Under the pieces are notes generated by a model. The model saw only the letters and a program-made list of their open reading frames with translations. It made no database searches and was not told the DNA's origin. From a virus, in IMG/VR virus record IMGVR_UViG_3300046002_004036, positions 1 through 64,000 of that record: a stretch of DNA of 64,000 bases. One strand, given 5' to 3'. Positions 12,413 through 21,202 of the stretch are shown one piece after another. The number at the start of each line of letters is the position of its first letter. The first letter of the stretch is position 1. A program made the translations under genes and the position numbers.

Positions 12413-13318
12413 TTAGTACTTACCACCACGGCGTTTGTATTCAGCAACTACCCAAGCATTTGCAACTGCTGATGGATATACTTCAAACTTTGCTTTTGCT
12501 GCAGCTTTTACTCTTGCATATAATTCTTTGTCTTTTGGCTCACCTTTACGTGGTTTAATAATGTTTGCGTAGTTAGGTTTTGCTGCCTTGCCCATTTGTG
12601 CATCATACATTGCCATGCTAACTTCTGAATCCGTATCTTCTTCATCTTCGTATTCCATTGTGTGGCTATTCATATCAACGAGTTCAGCATCTTTATACAT
12701 CATCCCAATACTGTATGCCGTTGGTTCCCACATACCGTCTTCTTCTTCGTAAATTCTAACAGCCATGGCTGGATTTTCTGGAGGCATAGATTGAATAGCA
12801 TACTCAGTTCCAGGAACTCCGTAGACTCCACCTTCAGTCATAATATGTTCAACCATGCCATGAATAATACCTTCAGAGGTACTTCCCATTACAAAGTCGC
12901 CTTCTTTAATCATGTGCTCATTTTTTTCTATAGCAAAAATTGTTGTGAGCATTTCTGCACCACCAATAAACTTACCAAAATCCATAAAGATATCTGATGA
13001 TTCTTTCATCCTATTTACAATTGCTCTTGACCAAGAGAACCCTGCATCTCCGCCCCAAGCATCCCACATGATACGACCATTAGATGGATTAGATGTATTG
13101 TAAAAGTCTTTTCCTTTTTTATCTACTTCATGCCTTGAAAAAAATGAGTACATTCTTTTAACTGTGTCAAGTGACATTGCAGATCCATTAACGATATCTG
13201 TTGCTCTGCCCCAACCTACAGGTGTTCCAGCACCAGTTGCCTTGCCTTCTTCTTTCCATTTTAATGCACGTCGGGCAGCAGACTTCATGCCAGAGTTCGG
13301 GGTATATGTATCAGCCAT
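12413..13318 (-). CDS. Conserved phage protein with C-terminal DUF5872-like motif (301 aa)
   Basis: The N-terminal half (residues 10-110) has the strongly conserved phrase GMKSAARRALKWKEEGK ... GTPVGWGRATDI ... SLDTVKRMYSFFSRHEVDK ... GRIMWDAWGGDAGFSWSR. It occurs in phage proteins, sometimes fused to head-maturation domains. The C-terminus FEVYPSAVANAWVVAEYKRR followed by GGKY is a separate short motif found at the end of many phage proteins. The middle is acidic. Function unknown; possibly virion or DNA-associated. ATG lies six bases after TATAAT (leaderless). Confidence 0.7.
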   Translation of the reverse strand: MADTYTPNSGMKSAARRALKWKEEGKATGAGTPVGWGRATDIVNGSAMSLDTVKRMYSFFSRHEVDKKGKDFYNTSNPSNGRIMWDAWGGDAGFSWSRAIVNRMKESSDIFMDFGKFIGGAEMLTTIFAIEKNEHMIKEGDFVMGSTSEGIIHGMVEHIMTEGGVYGVPGTEYAIQSMPPENPAMAVRIYEEEDGMWEPTAYSIGMMYKDAELVDMNSHTMEYEDEEDTDSEVSMAMYDAQMGKAAKPNYANIIKPRKGEPKDKELYARVKAAAKAKFEVYPSAVANAWVVAEYKRRGGKY

Positions 13319-13369
13319 CCTAATATTATACTACAGATTGTGGTACAATTATTATAAAAGGGGTGCATT

Positions 13370-14323
13370 TTGGCTAAAATTGTTTTCTTAGGTAACTTTG
13401 GTGTGGACTATAGTAGTGAGAATCATCACGTAAAGTCTTTGGAATCCCTTGGACATACCGTCGTTAAAATGCAGGAACGTGAGGCAAAAAGCCAGCATAT
13501 CCTTGGGGAGTCCTTAGATAGCGATCTATTTATCTGGGTGCATACGCATGGCTGGAATACTCCAGGAAATATTGGTATGGAAGATGTTTTAATCAAACTA
13601 AAAGAAGCAAACATTCCAACAATGACCTATCATCTGGATTTATGGTTTGGAATTGAGCGTCAAAAAGACCTTGAAGAAGATCCATTCTATAAGACCATCG
13701 GACATTTCTTTGCCACAGATAAACTAATGACTGATTGGTTTAACGAAAATACAGAAGTAAAAGGCCACTTTCTGCCTGCTGGGGTATATGATAAAGAATG
13801 TTATGTTCATCCAGCCTACGACAATACCTTTGATTATGATGTTATCTTTGTTGGAAGTAAAGGGTATCATCATGAGTACCCATACCGCCCAGAATTAATA
13901 AACCACTTAAGATCAGTGTATGGCAAACGTTTTCTTCACGTAGGTGGAGATGGAGATACAGGTACAATTCGTGGGGATACATTAAATAAAATTTATGCTC
14001 GCAGCAAGATAGCAATTGGTGATAGCCTTAACATTGGGTTTAATTATCCTTACTATACAAGTGATAGAATGTTTGAGAGTACTGGTCGTGGTGGTTTTAC
14101 TATCTACCCTCGTATTAAAGGCCTTGAAGACTTGTTTACAGATAAAGAGATTGTTTTATATGATCACGGTAACCTAAAAGACTTAGATGAAAAGATTAAT
14201 TATTATCTTGAGAATGATGAAGAACGAGAAAATATTCGTATGGCTGGACACAACAGGACAAAGACTGATCATACCTATGTGCACAGATGGACTACAATTT
14301 TAAAAGAACTGGGCATCAAATGA
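13370..14323 (+). CDS. CgeB-like glycosyltransferase (317 aa, TTG start)
   Basis: GT-B-type fold: N-terminal KIVFLGNFGVDYSSENHHVK, middle YDVIFVGSKGYHHEYPYRPE (start of second domain), then RGDTLNKIYARSKIAIGDSL and RMFESTGRGGFTIYPRIKGL. This is the nucleotide-sugar-binding stretch of CgeB/'glycosyltransferase family 1' proteins. AAAGGGG precedes the TTG at 13370. First gene of a seven-gene sugar cassette with short overlaps throughout, so one operon. Confidence 0.75.
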   Translation: MAKIVFLGNFGVDYSSENHHVKSLESLGHTVVKMQEREAKSQHILGESLDSDLFIWVHTHGWNTPGNIGMEDVLIKLKEANIPTMTYHLDLWFGIERQKDLEEDPFYKTIGHFFATDKLMTDWFNENTEVKGHFLPAGVYDKECYVHPAYDNTFDYDVIFVGSKGYHHEYPYRPELINHLRSVYGKRFLHVGGDGDTGTIRGDTLNKIYARSKIAIGDSLNIGFNYPYYTSDRMFESTGRGGFTIYPRIKGLEDLFTDKEIVLYDHGNLKDLDEKINYYLENDEERENIRMAGHNRTKTDHTYVHRWTTILKELGIK

Positions 14324-15204
14324 ATTGCTTAGTAACTGGAGGAGCGGGATTTATTGGATCCAACCTTGTTGATAAGTTAATTAGTATTGGTCACGATGTT
14401 GTTTGTATTGATGATGAGTCTGCAGAATGTCATGAGCGGTTCTATTGGAATGATAGAGCACAAAACTATAAGTATGACATTTGTGATTATGATCTGATTG
14501 CCCCACTCTTTAAAGATATTGATTGCGTATTTCACGTTGCATCTGATGCAAGAATACAGCCAGCAATACTAAATCCTAAAAAATCTATTCAATCAAACGC
14601 AGTGGGAACAGCCAATGTTCTTGAACTTTGTAGGGTCAATAATGTAGATAGATTAATCTATTCAAGCACATCTTCTTCTTATGGGAAAAAAGCCCTACTT
14701 CCAAACCAAGAAACACAATCACCTGATCCATTGACCCCATACTCTGCTGCCAAAGTTTTTGGTGAAAACCTTGCAAGAGTTTACTATAATCTTTATGGTC
14801 TTGAGACTATATCACTTAGATATTTTAATGTTTATGGAGATAGGCAGCCACTTAAAGGTCAGTATGCGCCAGTAATAGGACTATTTTTAAAACAATGCCA
14901 CGAAGGAAAGCCATTAACAGTTGTTGGAGATGGATCTCAGCGCAGAGACTTTACGCATATCTCTGATGTGGTAGAAGCAAACATACTTGCATCTGAAGCA
15001 AGTCATGGCTTTGGTGAGGTATATAACATTGGGTATGGAAGTAACTATTCTATAATTGATATTGCTAATATGATTTCAAATGATGTTAAGTTTATCCCGT
15101 CAAGAATTGGGGAAGTGCAAGAAACTCTTGCATCAAATCAAAAGTTTAAAGATTTAACTGGTTGGATGCCAAAAGTATCCCTTATGGAATGGATACAAAA
15201 ATGA
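14320..15204 (+). CDS. NAD-dependent epimerase/dehydratase (SDR, 294 aa)
   Basis: Rossmann signature CLVTGGAGFIGSNL at the very N-terminus, D-D at the end of beta-2 for NAD ribose, substrate-side S-S-S and catalytic YSAAK (PYSAAKVFGENL). SLRYFNVYGDRQ and RRDFTHISDVV are typical of UDP-glucose 4-epimerase relatives. It interconverts nucleotide sugars, which would feed the flanking transferases. ATGA overlap with the upstream gene. Confidence 0.85.
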   Translation: MNCLVTGGAGFIGSNLVDKLISIGHDVVCIDDESAECHERFYWNDRAQNYKYDICDYDLIAPLFKDIDCVFHVASDARIQPAILNPKKSIQSNAVGTANVLELCRVNNVDRLIYSSTSSSYGKKALLPNQETQSPDPLTPYSAAKVFGENLARVYYNLYGLETISLRYFNVYGDRQPLKGQYAPVIGLFLKQCHEGKPLTVVGDGSQRRDFTHISDVVEANILASEASHGFGEVYNIGYGSNYSIIDIANMISNDVKFIPSRIGEVQETLASNQKFKDLTGWMPKVSLMEWIQK

Positions 15205-15914
15205 CAGAAATGGTTAAAGCAGTTTTAAACGGAGAGTTTGAAATGATCTTGCCTAAGCATCGTGCAGATAGACCAGAGTGGTATCTGCCAAGTGGTTGGG
15301 AGAAGCCTAGACTAAAGTCAATGCATGATAATCTTGGCAATGGTGATATTGTTTATTATGTTGGTGCAGAAGAAGGAGAGTTCCCAGCACTGTGTCAAAT
15401 GTGGGGAGCAGAAGTAGTATTGTTTGAGCCAAATCCTAAAGTTTGGTCACACTTTCCTGCAACTTGGACAGCAAACAACCTAGAACTTCCTATGGTATGT
15501 ATTCCTGGATTCGCATCTGACAAGATAAATAAACTTTCTAGAATATATTACAATGAATGGCCTCCAGAGGTTAACGATGTAATTGAAGCAGCACATGGCT
15601 TTAAAGAGTTATATCTTGAAGGAGATACCTATGGTCAGATCACAATAGATTCTTGTGTTTATGACCATGGTATTAAGCCACCTACCGCCATTTCATTGGA
15701 CGTAGAAGGTAGTGAATGGAGGGTTCTAGGAGGGGCTGAGAGGGTGCTTAGAGAACACAAACCAAAGATCTGGCTATCTGGACACCCTGAGTTTATGTTA
15801 CAGCAATGGGATGAATCTTTATATAATCTTAGACAGTGGATCAAGGGATTAGGATATATTGAAATAATTTTAGACTATCAGCATGAGGTGCATCTTTATT
15901 ATGAATCATGCTAA
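15201..15914 (+). CDS. FkbM-family methyltransferase (237 aa)
   Basis: GDIVYYVGAEEGEFPALCQM is the SAM-binding strand-loop (G-A-E-E-G-x-F in place of G-A-x-x-G), VVLFEPNPKVWSHF the acidic end of beta-2, and AISLDVEGSEWRVLGGAERV the FkbM 'D-V-E-G-x-E' motif. These enzymes O-methylate glycans. Start 15201 by ATGA overlap with the epimerase. Ends shortly after the next start. Confidence 0.8.
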   Translation: MTEMVKAVLNGEFEMILPKHRADRPEWYLPSGWEKPRLKSMHDNLGNGDIVYYVGAEEGEFPALCQMWGAEVVLFEPNPKVWSHFPATWTANNLELPMVCIPGFASDKINKLSRIYYNEWPPEVNDVIEAAHGFKELYLEGDTYGQITIDSCVYDHGIKPPTAISLDVEGSEWRVLGGAERVLREHKPKIWLSGHPEFMLQQWDESLYNLRQWIKGLGYIEIILDYQHEVHLYYESC

Positions 15915-16449
15915 AACTTTTTGGGATAACGCTGCTAAAGATCCAGATGTAAGGTATAAGTATATTGCAGATGAGTGGGCAACTACGGAAACATTTTTGG
16001 ATCTTATAAAAAATAATAATCACGAATGGAATAGTGTTTTAGAAATTGGTTGCGGAATAGGCAGACTGCTAGTTCCTTTTGCAGATATGCACAAAGAGTG
16101 TAACTTTTATGGGATAGACATATCTGATGAAATGATAAACCTTGCACCTAAAAGAGATAATATAAAGTATCAAGAACTTGCAGACAACCTTGATCTTGTA
16201 TATTCAATGTTAGTCTTTCAACATATTGAACACCAAGAAAAGATTAACTACATAAAACTTGCTTATGAAAAATTAAAAGTTGATGGTATTTTATTCTTTC
16301 AGTTTGTTGTTGGGGAAGAGAACTCTCCATACTCTTATCAAACATCAAGGTTTGAAATTGAAAAAATGCTGAGTAGTGCAGGATTTAAAAACTTAATCTT
16401 TACAGATCATATGCATCCTGAGTGGATGTTTGTTAGGGCTACAAAATGA
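15901..16449 (+). CDS. Class I SAM-dependent methyltransferase (182 aa)
   Basis: SVLEIGCGIGRLLVPFADM is motif I, FYGIDISDEMINLAPKR motif II, LVYSMLVFQHIEHQEKINYI the post-II segment. A stand-alone Methyltransf_11/25-type enzyme with no visible substrate domain; by context a sugar or lipid carrier modification is likely. Overlaps the FkbM gene by 14 bases. Confidence 0.8.
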   Translation: MNHAKTFWDNAAKDPDVRYKYIADEWATTETFLDLIKNNNHEWNSVLEIGCGIGRLLVPFADMHKECNFYGIDISDEMINLAPKRDNIKYQELADNLDLVYSMLVFQHIEHQEKINYIKLAYEKLKVDGILFFQFVVGEENSPYSYQTSRFEIEKMLSSAGFKNLIFTDHMHPEWMFVRATK

Positions 16450-17294
16450 CTAATGCATACATATATTCTATTGATCCGCTTGATGCTGCGGATGGCAAAT
16501 GGGACTATGGATTACTTAAAGAAACATTTGAAAAAAATAATGTTAGTCAGATAGTTGTAAAAGAAATACCAAAAGCAGATCGTGGGTTTGTTGTTATTCC
16601 TGGACAAGGTAATGCTGGAAAAGAAGATGCAATATCCAAACAATTAAAAAACCTTGATAGGGCTGTTCTATTTATTACTGGTGATGAATGTGCATTTTTT
16701 GATGTAGATAAAATTGATCATCCTAATATATCTATTTGGATTCACTATGCACACAAAAAACATGAAAAATATAATAAGTTTTTTATTGGTGTGCCCCAAC
16801 ATTTAAAGTCTAACTTGCCTGATTATCCTGTTAAAGAATATGATATTTATTTTGGTGGACAGATAACTCATCAGCGTAGAAAGCAGTTGTCCGAAGTCAT
16901 GCCAAACCTTCCTAATGCCCTTTATAGGCCCACAGAGGGCTTTGCACAGGGCGAGCAGCCTAAAGACTACTACAAGACTCTATCAAAGGCTAAGGTTGTT
17001 CCAGCCCCTGCTGGTGCCCAAGTTATAGACACCTTTAGATTCTTTGAGGCTATTGAAATGTTGGCTTTGCCTATTGGTGATCGTGTTGATTCTAAAGGTG
17101 AAATGATTGATTATTTTAACTATGTTTATCCCGCAGGAATTCCAATTGAAAAAGTTAAAAACTGGAACCAACTGCAAGAAATGCTTCCTAATCTTATTAA
17201 TAATTACCCAAATAATATGCATCAGGTTGTGTGTTGGTGGATTAAATATAAAAGAGATTTTTCTATTAAAGTAATGAAGGATCTGTATGAATAA
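16446..17294 (+). CDS. Exostosin-like glycosyltransferase (282 aa)
   Basis: Has the exostosin-like core: IYFGGQITHQRRKQLSEVM, YYKTLSKAKVVPAPAGAQVI, DTFRFFEAIEMLALPIGDRV. The last segment (F/E-A-I-E-x-G-x-I-P-I) is the donor-binding hallmark of GT47-type enzymes. Substrate unknown. Start 16446 by ATGA overlap; ends overlapped by the next gene. Confidence 0.65.
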   Translation: MTNAYIYSIDPLDAADGKWDYGLLKETFEKNNVSQIVVKEIPKADRGFVVIPGQGNAGKEDAISKQLKNLDRAVLFITGDECAFFDVDKIDHPNISIWIHYAHKKHEKYNKFFIGVPQHLKSNLPDYPVKEYDIYFGGQITHQRRKQLSEVMPNLPNALYRPTEGFAQGEQPKDYYKTLSKAKVVPAPAGAQVIDTFRFFEAIEMLALPIGDRVDSKGEMIDYFNYVYPAGIPIEKVKNWNQLQEMLPNLINNYPNNMHQVVCWWIKYKRDFSIKVMKDLYE

Positions 17295-18048
17295 AAATGA
17301 TGTAACTATCGTTGTTGCTACCTCTGTTCTGCCAAGCCACCCAGATACTGCAATCATTGATGAGACAATTTCCACAATAAGGGTGCACTTCCCTAACAAT
17401 GAGATTATCTTGCAAATGGATGGTCTGCGTGAAGAGCGCTTATCCCACAAAACAAATTACGATGAATATAAAAATAGAGTTCTGTGGAAATGTTTGCATC
17501 AATGGAAAAATGTTTTACCAATAATTTTTGATGAGCATAGCCACCAAACAACAATGATGAAAAAAACAATTGATATTATTGATACTGCGGTAATACTTTA
17601 TGTTGAAGGAGATGCACCAATTACTCCAGACTGTGAAATTGATTGGCAAGAGTGTTTAGATATGCTTGAATATGAAAAGGCTAACACTATTAGGTTTCAC
17701 TTTGAAGCCTCTATACCAAAACCACACAAACATTTAATGTTTGGACTTGAGAATGGTTTTATGAGAACTGCTCAGTGGAGTCAGCGTCCACACTTAAGCA
17801 CAGTTAAATATTACAAAGATGTTGTTCTTCCTTTCTCTGATGACAAAACTTTTATTGAAGATAGGTTTCACGGCAAGATTCAAGACGATATTTTGCCTTA
17901 TGGTGAGTTTGATCAAATAGGTTGGAACAAACATAAACTTTGGATATATCATCCAGAAGGAAACATTAAGCGCTCATACCATTTAGATGGTCGCCAGGGT
18001 ACACAAAAATTTACAGTAGATGATGAAGCCTGGGGGTATACAGAATGA
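17287..18048 (+). CDS. GT-A-like glycosyltransferase (253 aa)
   Basis: VTIVVATSVLPSHPDTAIID and VILYVEGDAPITPD (a G-D/D-x-x-like metal site) suggest a family-2-like GT-A fold. The middle is rich in His and aromatic residues. I do not see a full DxD, so the metal motif is degenerate (EGD). Part of the sugar cassette; 8- and 4-base overlaps with neighbours. Confidence 0.55.
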   Translation: MNKNDVTIVVATSVLPSHPDTAIIDETISTIRVHFPNNEIILQMDGLREERLSHKTNYDEYKNRVLWKCLHQWKNVLPIIFDEHSHQTTMMKKTIDIIDTAVILYVEGDAPITPDCEIDWQECLDMLEYEKANTIRFHFEASIPKPHKHLMFGLENGFMRTAQWSQRPHLSTVKYYKDVVLPFSDDKTFIEDRFHGKIQDDILPYGEFDQIGWNKHKLWIYHPEGNIKRSYHLDGRQGTQKFTVDDEAWGYTE

Positions 18049-19091
18049 GATTAGGGATCATTGCAAGATCTGATAATACTGGTCTCGGTAATCAAACTAG
18101 GAATATAGTCAATATGCTTAACCCTAATAAAATATTGCTTATTGACTCTACACCATTTAATGAAAATAAACAACATCCAGAGTGGTACTCTGGGTATAAT
18201 TGCATAACTACAAAATATGGTTTTGCTAAAAAAGAAGAAATAGTAGAATTCCTTCATGAACTTGACGTTGTTTTAACTTGTGAATCTTTTTACAGCGATT
18301 TATTTTTACGACTTGCTGAAAAAAGAGGAGTAAAAACAATTTTGCAATACAATTATGAGTTTTTAGATTTAGTTATTAATCCAGAACAGAGGATACCTAA
18401 TGTTTTATTATCACCTAGTGAATGGAAAATTGATCACGTAAGAAAAGTTCTTGGTCATTTAACACAGGTCATTCACATTCCACCACCAATTGAACCATCT
18501 GTATTTTCTAAACAAAAAGAAATAAATATGTCTAAAAATCATAACAGGATCCTGCATATTGCTGGAAAGTTTGCATCAAAAGATAGGAACGGTACCAGTA
18601 CTGTAATTGATATGCTTAATTACTCAAAAGAAAACTATGAATTAGTTATTAAAAGTCAAACACCGATTGAAACAGACTGCAAAGACCCTAGACTAACTAT
18701 TGACATGTCTAGTCCTGAAAATAGTGCAGATCTTTATAGTGGTTTTGATGCTATGGTTCTTCCAAGAAGATATGCTGGACTTTGTTTACCCATGAACGAA
18801 TCTCTTATGAGTGGTTTGCCAGTGTTTATGACTGATATATCCCCAAATAATGCTGTTTTGCCCAATAAATGGTTAGTTGAATCAAAAAACATTGATAGGC
18901 TTTTAACCAGAATGACCCTTGATGTTTACGAGGCAGACACTAAAAAACTTGCAAACATGATTGATAGTTATATTAAGCTAGAAAATAAAAAAGATTTAAA
19001 ACAAGAGGCATTTGATATAGCAATTAATAACTTTAATGCAAATATTCTTAAACAGCAATACCTAAACGTTATTAATAATATTATTAGTTGA
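18045..19091 (+). CDS. GT-B (family 4-like) glycosyltransferase (348 aa)
   Basis: N-terminal MRLGIIARSDNTGLGNQTRN (G-L-G-N-Q acceptor loop). The C-terminal domain has HNRILHIAGKFASKDRNGTS (donor-domain start), DAMVLPRRYAGLCLPMNESL and MSGLPVFMTD, the E-x7-E-like donor site with first Glu replaced. Last gene of the cassette. Its last 30 bases overlap the opposing gene 19062-19769 tail to tail, with no room for a terminator. Confidence 0.75.
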   Translation: MRLGIIARSDNTGLGNQTRNIVNMLNPNKILLIDSTPFNENKQHPEWYSGYNCITTKYGFAKKEEIVEFLHELDVVLTCESFYSDLFLRLAEKRGVKTILQYNYEFLDLVINPEQRIPNVLLSPSEWKIDHVRKVLGHLTQVIHIPPPIEPSVFSKQKEINMSKNHNRILHIAGKFASKDRNGTSTVIDMLNYSKENYELVIKSQTPIETDCKDPRLTIDMSSPENSADLYSGFDAMVLPRRYAGLCLPMNESLMSGLPVFMTDISPNNAVLPNKWLVESKNIDRLLTRMTLDVYEADTKKLANMIDSYIKLENKKDLKQEAFDIAINNFNANILKQQYLNVINNIIS

Positions 19092-19769
19092 AAAATTTCT
19101 TTTTAAATCTTCTAAGCCAACAAATGTTGCTTTATCGTCATAGATAAACTGAATGTCTGTTTTTAATAGTTTTATTTTATAGTCTGTATATTTTAAAATA
19201 TAATGAGATAACCATAAGTCATCAATAATATGATATTCTTTTGGACATTCAAAAAACTTATCATCTAAAAATATTTTAGCAGAACAAATAAGTCCACCAG
19301 TGCCAGCATAGTTGCCTTCTTCTCCGTCAACAAGTCTTACCTTGTCCCAGTAATCGTCATCAAATTTATGTGCGTAAAATGATTTGATAGATTTTTCATC
19401 ATATTGATTGTAACAATCTTGAATAAAAGATATTGGCAACATCTGATCATCATCAATAAAAATTACACGCTCATATCCTTGATGAGCTAAGTCTCTAGCA
19501 AGATAAAACCTTGAAAACATTTTATATATATTATTATATTTTTTTATATAAAAATTAAACTGTAAATCATTTTCATATTTTTTAAAGTATGATATTAATT
19601 TATTGTCTTGGTCTTCTGAATTATTGCATATATAAAAGTCAAAATCTTTATTTGTTTGATCTTTTAATCTTTTTAAAGTTTTAGGAATGTTTGTGAGTCT
19701 GCGAAATGTACACATGATTAGTGCTGTGTTAGATTTACCCTTAGTTTGTTTTTGATACATATATGTCAT
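19062..19769 (-). CDS. Family-2 (GT-A) glycosyltransferase (235 aa)
   Basis: TALIMCTFRRLTNIPKTLKR is the nucleotide-binding N-terminus, RVIFIDDDQMLPISFI the DxD metal site, GTGGLICSAKIF the acceptor loop and IIDDLWLSHYIL the ED-like catalytic base region. It faces the other cassette head-on and so is transcribed with the late minus-strand genes or from a local promoter. A second ATG (19760) is possible. Confidence 0.8.
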   Translation of the reverse strand: MTYMYQKQTKGKSNTALIMCTFRRLTNIPKTLKRLKDQTNKDFDFYICNNSEDQDNKLISYFKKYENDLQFNFYIKKYNNIYKMFSRFYLARDLAHQGYERVIFIDDDQMLPISFIQDCYNQYDEKSIKSFYAHKFDDDYWDKVRLVDGEEGNYAGTGGLICSAKIFLDDKFFECPKEYHIIDDLWLSHYILKYTDYKIKLLKTDIQFIYDDKATFVGLEDLKRNFSTNNIINNV

Positions 19770-19777
19770 AGTATTAA

Positions 19778-19815
19778 AGAAAGAGAGGGATAGGCCAATT
19801 AGACATATCCCTCCC
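19778..19815 (-). terminator. Rho-independent terminator after 19823 gene
   Basis: Minus strand: GAGGGATA (19806-19813) pairs with TATCCCTC (19785-19792) around a 13-base loop, followed by the U-rich TCTTTCTTTAA. It ends the long minus-strand operon before the glycosyltransferase. Confidence 0.75.
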
Positions 19816-19822
19816 TAAAGAA

Positions 19823-20089
19823 TTACTTCTTTGCTGTAGCTTTTCTAGCTGTTGGCTTCTTGACTACCTTAGCAGCCTTCAGAGCCTTATCTACGGCTTT
19901 CATATCTGGCAGGCGACCAAAAGCCGCGTCTGCTGGATTGATTGCTCTCATTGCTACTGGCACGATTGCACCAAGTAGTGAGTATACAAGTGTTTCTGGA
20001 TCAGTGATTCCAGCAGCATACATTGCTGTAGCTGCACCAATTGCTGATCTTGCGTATGAGGCAAGTGCCTTTTTAATTTGTTCGTTCAT
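19823..20089 (-). CDS. Holin-like membrane protein (88 aa)
   Basis: Two hydrophobic segments (SAIGAATAMYAAGI and LVYSLLGAIVPVAMRAI) separated by a short loop, then NPADAAFGR and a Lys/Ala-rich tail (KAAKVVKKPTARKATAKK). This matches small actinophage membrane proteins often annotated as holins. AGGAGG precedes the ATG perfectly and overlaps the preceding stop. Lytic role fits the lysin at 23875-24450, but the two are 4 kb apart. Confidence 0.6.
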   Translation of the reverse strand: MNEQIKKALASYARSAIGAATAMYAAGITDPETLVYSLLGAIVPVAMRAINPADAAFGRLPDMKAVDKALKAAKVVKKPTARKATAKK

Positions 20090-20098
20090 TTTTTCCTC

Positions 20099-20257
20099 CT
20101 AGGATATAGCTCGTGTTAATATTGTAAAACCAATCCATAGACCAATGATTCCTGCGACTCCCGCAAAAACTGGTGGTGCTGGTACTGGCAATTTGAATGC
20201 TGCAAACACGACACCGCATCCAAAACCTGTTAGTGTTGATAGTATAACATCTTTCAT
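20099..20257 (-). CDS. XapX/DUF1427-like membrane protein (52 aa)
   Basis: MKDVILSTLTGFGCGVVFAA then FKLPVPAPPVFAGVAGIIGL closely follows the XapX domain consensus (hydrophobic helix, K-L-P-x-PAPP, Gly-rich second helix). Two transmembrane helices with the PAPP turn between. The function of this family is unknown; in phages it is often next to holin-like genes, as here. Overlaps the upstream gene by four bases. Confidence 0.75.
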   Translation of the reverse strand: MKDVILSTLTGFGCGVVFAAFKLPVPAPPVFAGVAGIIGLWIGFTILTRAIS

Positions 20258-20673
20258 TTTATTTCCTCTGCTGGCAATAATTTTATAAGATCTTTATAGG
20301 ATTTAGATATTTGAACCATGGCTGAATAATCTGGTCTTTCAACCGAGATAGTGTCTCCGTAATCATCAAAATGACTAATATAAGAATCTACATCGTCAAC
20401 AAATTTAGATAAACCTTCTTGAACATCTTCAATGTATTGATATGCCCAGTCACGAGAGTCAGAAAGGAACTTAACAAAGTTTTCTTTATGAACATTATCG
20501 TCACCTTTAATTTGAGAATCTTCAATTTCGTTAACATATTTTTCAAGGACAAGCATGTCAATAAATAATTTTTCATATTGTTTGCGGATTTTAACAAAGT
20601 TATAAGATAAAGTTAAATATGCAACGCTTACTGAAAATAAACATGTTGAAATAATGATAGTAGAAATATTCAT
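20254..20673 (-). CDS. Membrane-anchored coiled-coil protein (139 aa)
   Basis: N-terminal transmembrane helix (STIIISTCLFSVSVAYLTLS) followed by about 110 residues of charged helix (FVKIRKQYEKLFIDMLVLEK, VQEGLSKFVDDVDSYISHF). The i-Rz-like topology could suit a spanin-like or envelope-stress role, but an actinobacterial host needs no spanin in the Gram-negative sense. Function unknown. Confidence 0.6.
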   Translation of the reverse strand: MNISTIIISTCLFSVSVAYLTLSYNFVKIRKQYEKLFIDMLVLEKYVNEIEDSQIKGDDNVHKENFVKFLSDSRDWAYQYIEDVQEGLSKFVDDVDSYISHFDDYGDTISVERPDYSAMVQISKSYKDLIKLLPAEEIK

Positions 20674-20903
20674 TACTTTACTACCTCTCTGGTTACTAAA
20701 ACAATTGCTCCGTTTTGTTCAAGAACTTCTTTTATTTTTGCTACATACTGAATAGCTTTAATCTTTTCGTCATGTACCATATGAATAAAATCATGTTCAT
20801 TAAGTTTAACAGTTAAGAATTGCTCATTATCAATTATATTAATTCCAAAATCTTTTGGAGGAATAATTGAATGTACTGCCCTACGCATCTCATTTGTATA
20901 CAT
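20673..20903 (-). CDS. Hypothetical protein (76 aa)
   Basis: Mixed alpha/beta (FGINIIDNEQFLTVKLNEHD, KIKEVLEQNGAIVLVTREVV). No motif. Start and stop overlap neighbours by one base each (ATG/TAATG style), so translation is coupled within the 20.3-21.5 kb group. Confidence 0.65.
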   Translation of the reverse strand: MYTNEMRRAVHSIIPPKDFGINIIDNEQFLTVKLNEHDFIHMVHDEKIKAIQYVAKIKEVLEQNGAIVLVTREVVK

Positions 20904-21202
20904 TATTCTTGCTCGCCTTCAGAATAACGAAATATATCTTCAAGGCAAGTAAAACCTGAATCTTCTTTAATCTCAAGAGAGGATAACAAAATTCTCCAAG
21001 TTTCTTCAATATAACCTTTTGCAATTTCTGTATGTGTTACTAATTCAGAATCAATTAAAAAAGCAAGTGGCAAACCTAAATCATTATAAGAAATAAAATC
21101 CTCAAATGTTTTTTCATGTTTATGGTTTATCCACAATTCAGCAAGGATAGAACAAACATCTTCAAAAGATGTTAATTCGTTTCCATCGTTAGCGCTTGCC
21201 AT
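20903..21202 (-). CDS. YNDLGLPLA-family hypothetical protein (99 aa)
   Basis: Paralogue of the gene at 2542-2811: shared FEDFI-YNDLGLPLA and GYIEETW blocks at the same spacing, with about ten extra residues at the N-terminus. Acidic and helical. The upstream gene is WhiB-like, with a 30-base overlap. Function unknown. Confidence 0.7.
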   Translation of the reverse strand: MASANDGNELTSFEDVCSILAELWINHKHEKTFEDFISYNDLGLPLAFLIDSELVTHTEIAKGYIEETWRILLSSLEIKEDSGFTCLEDIFRYSEGEQE

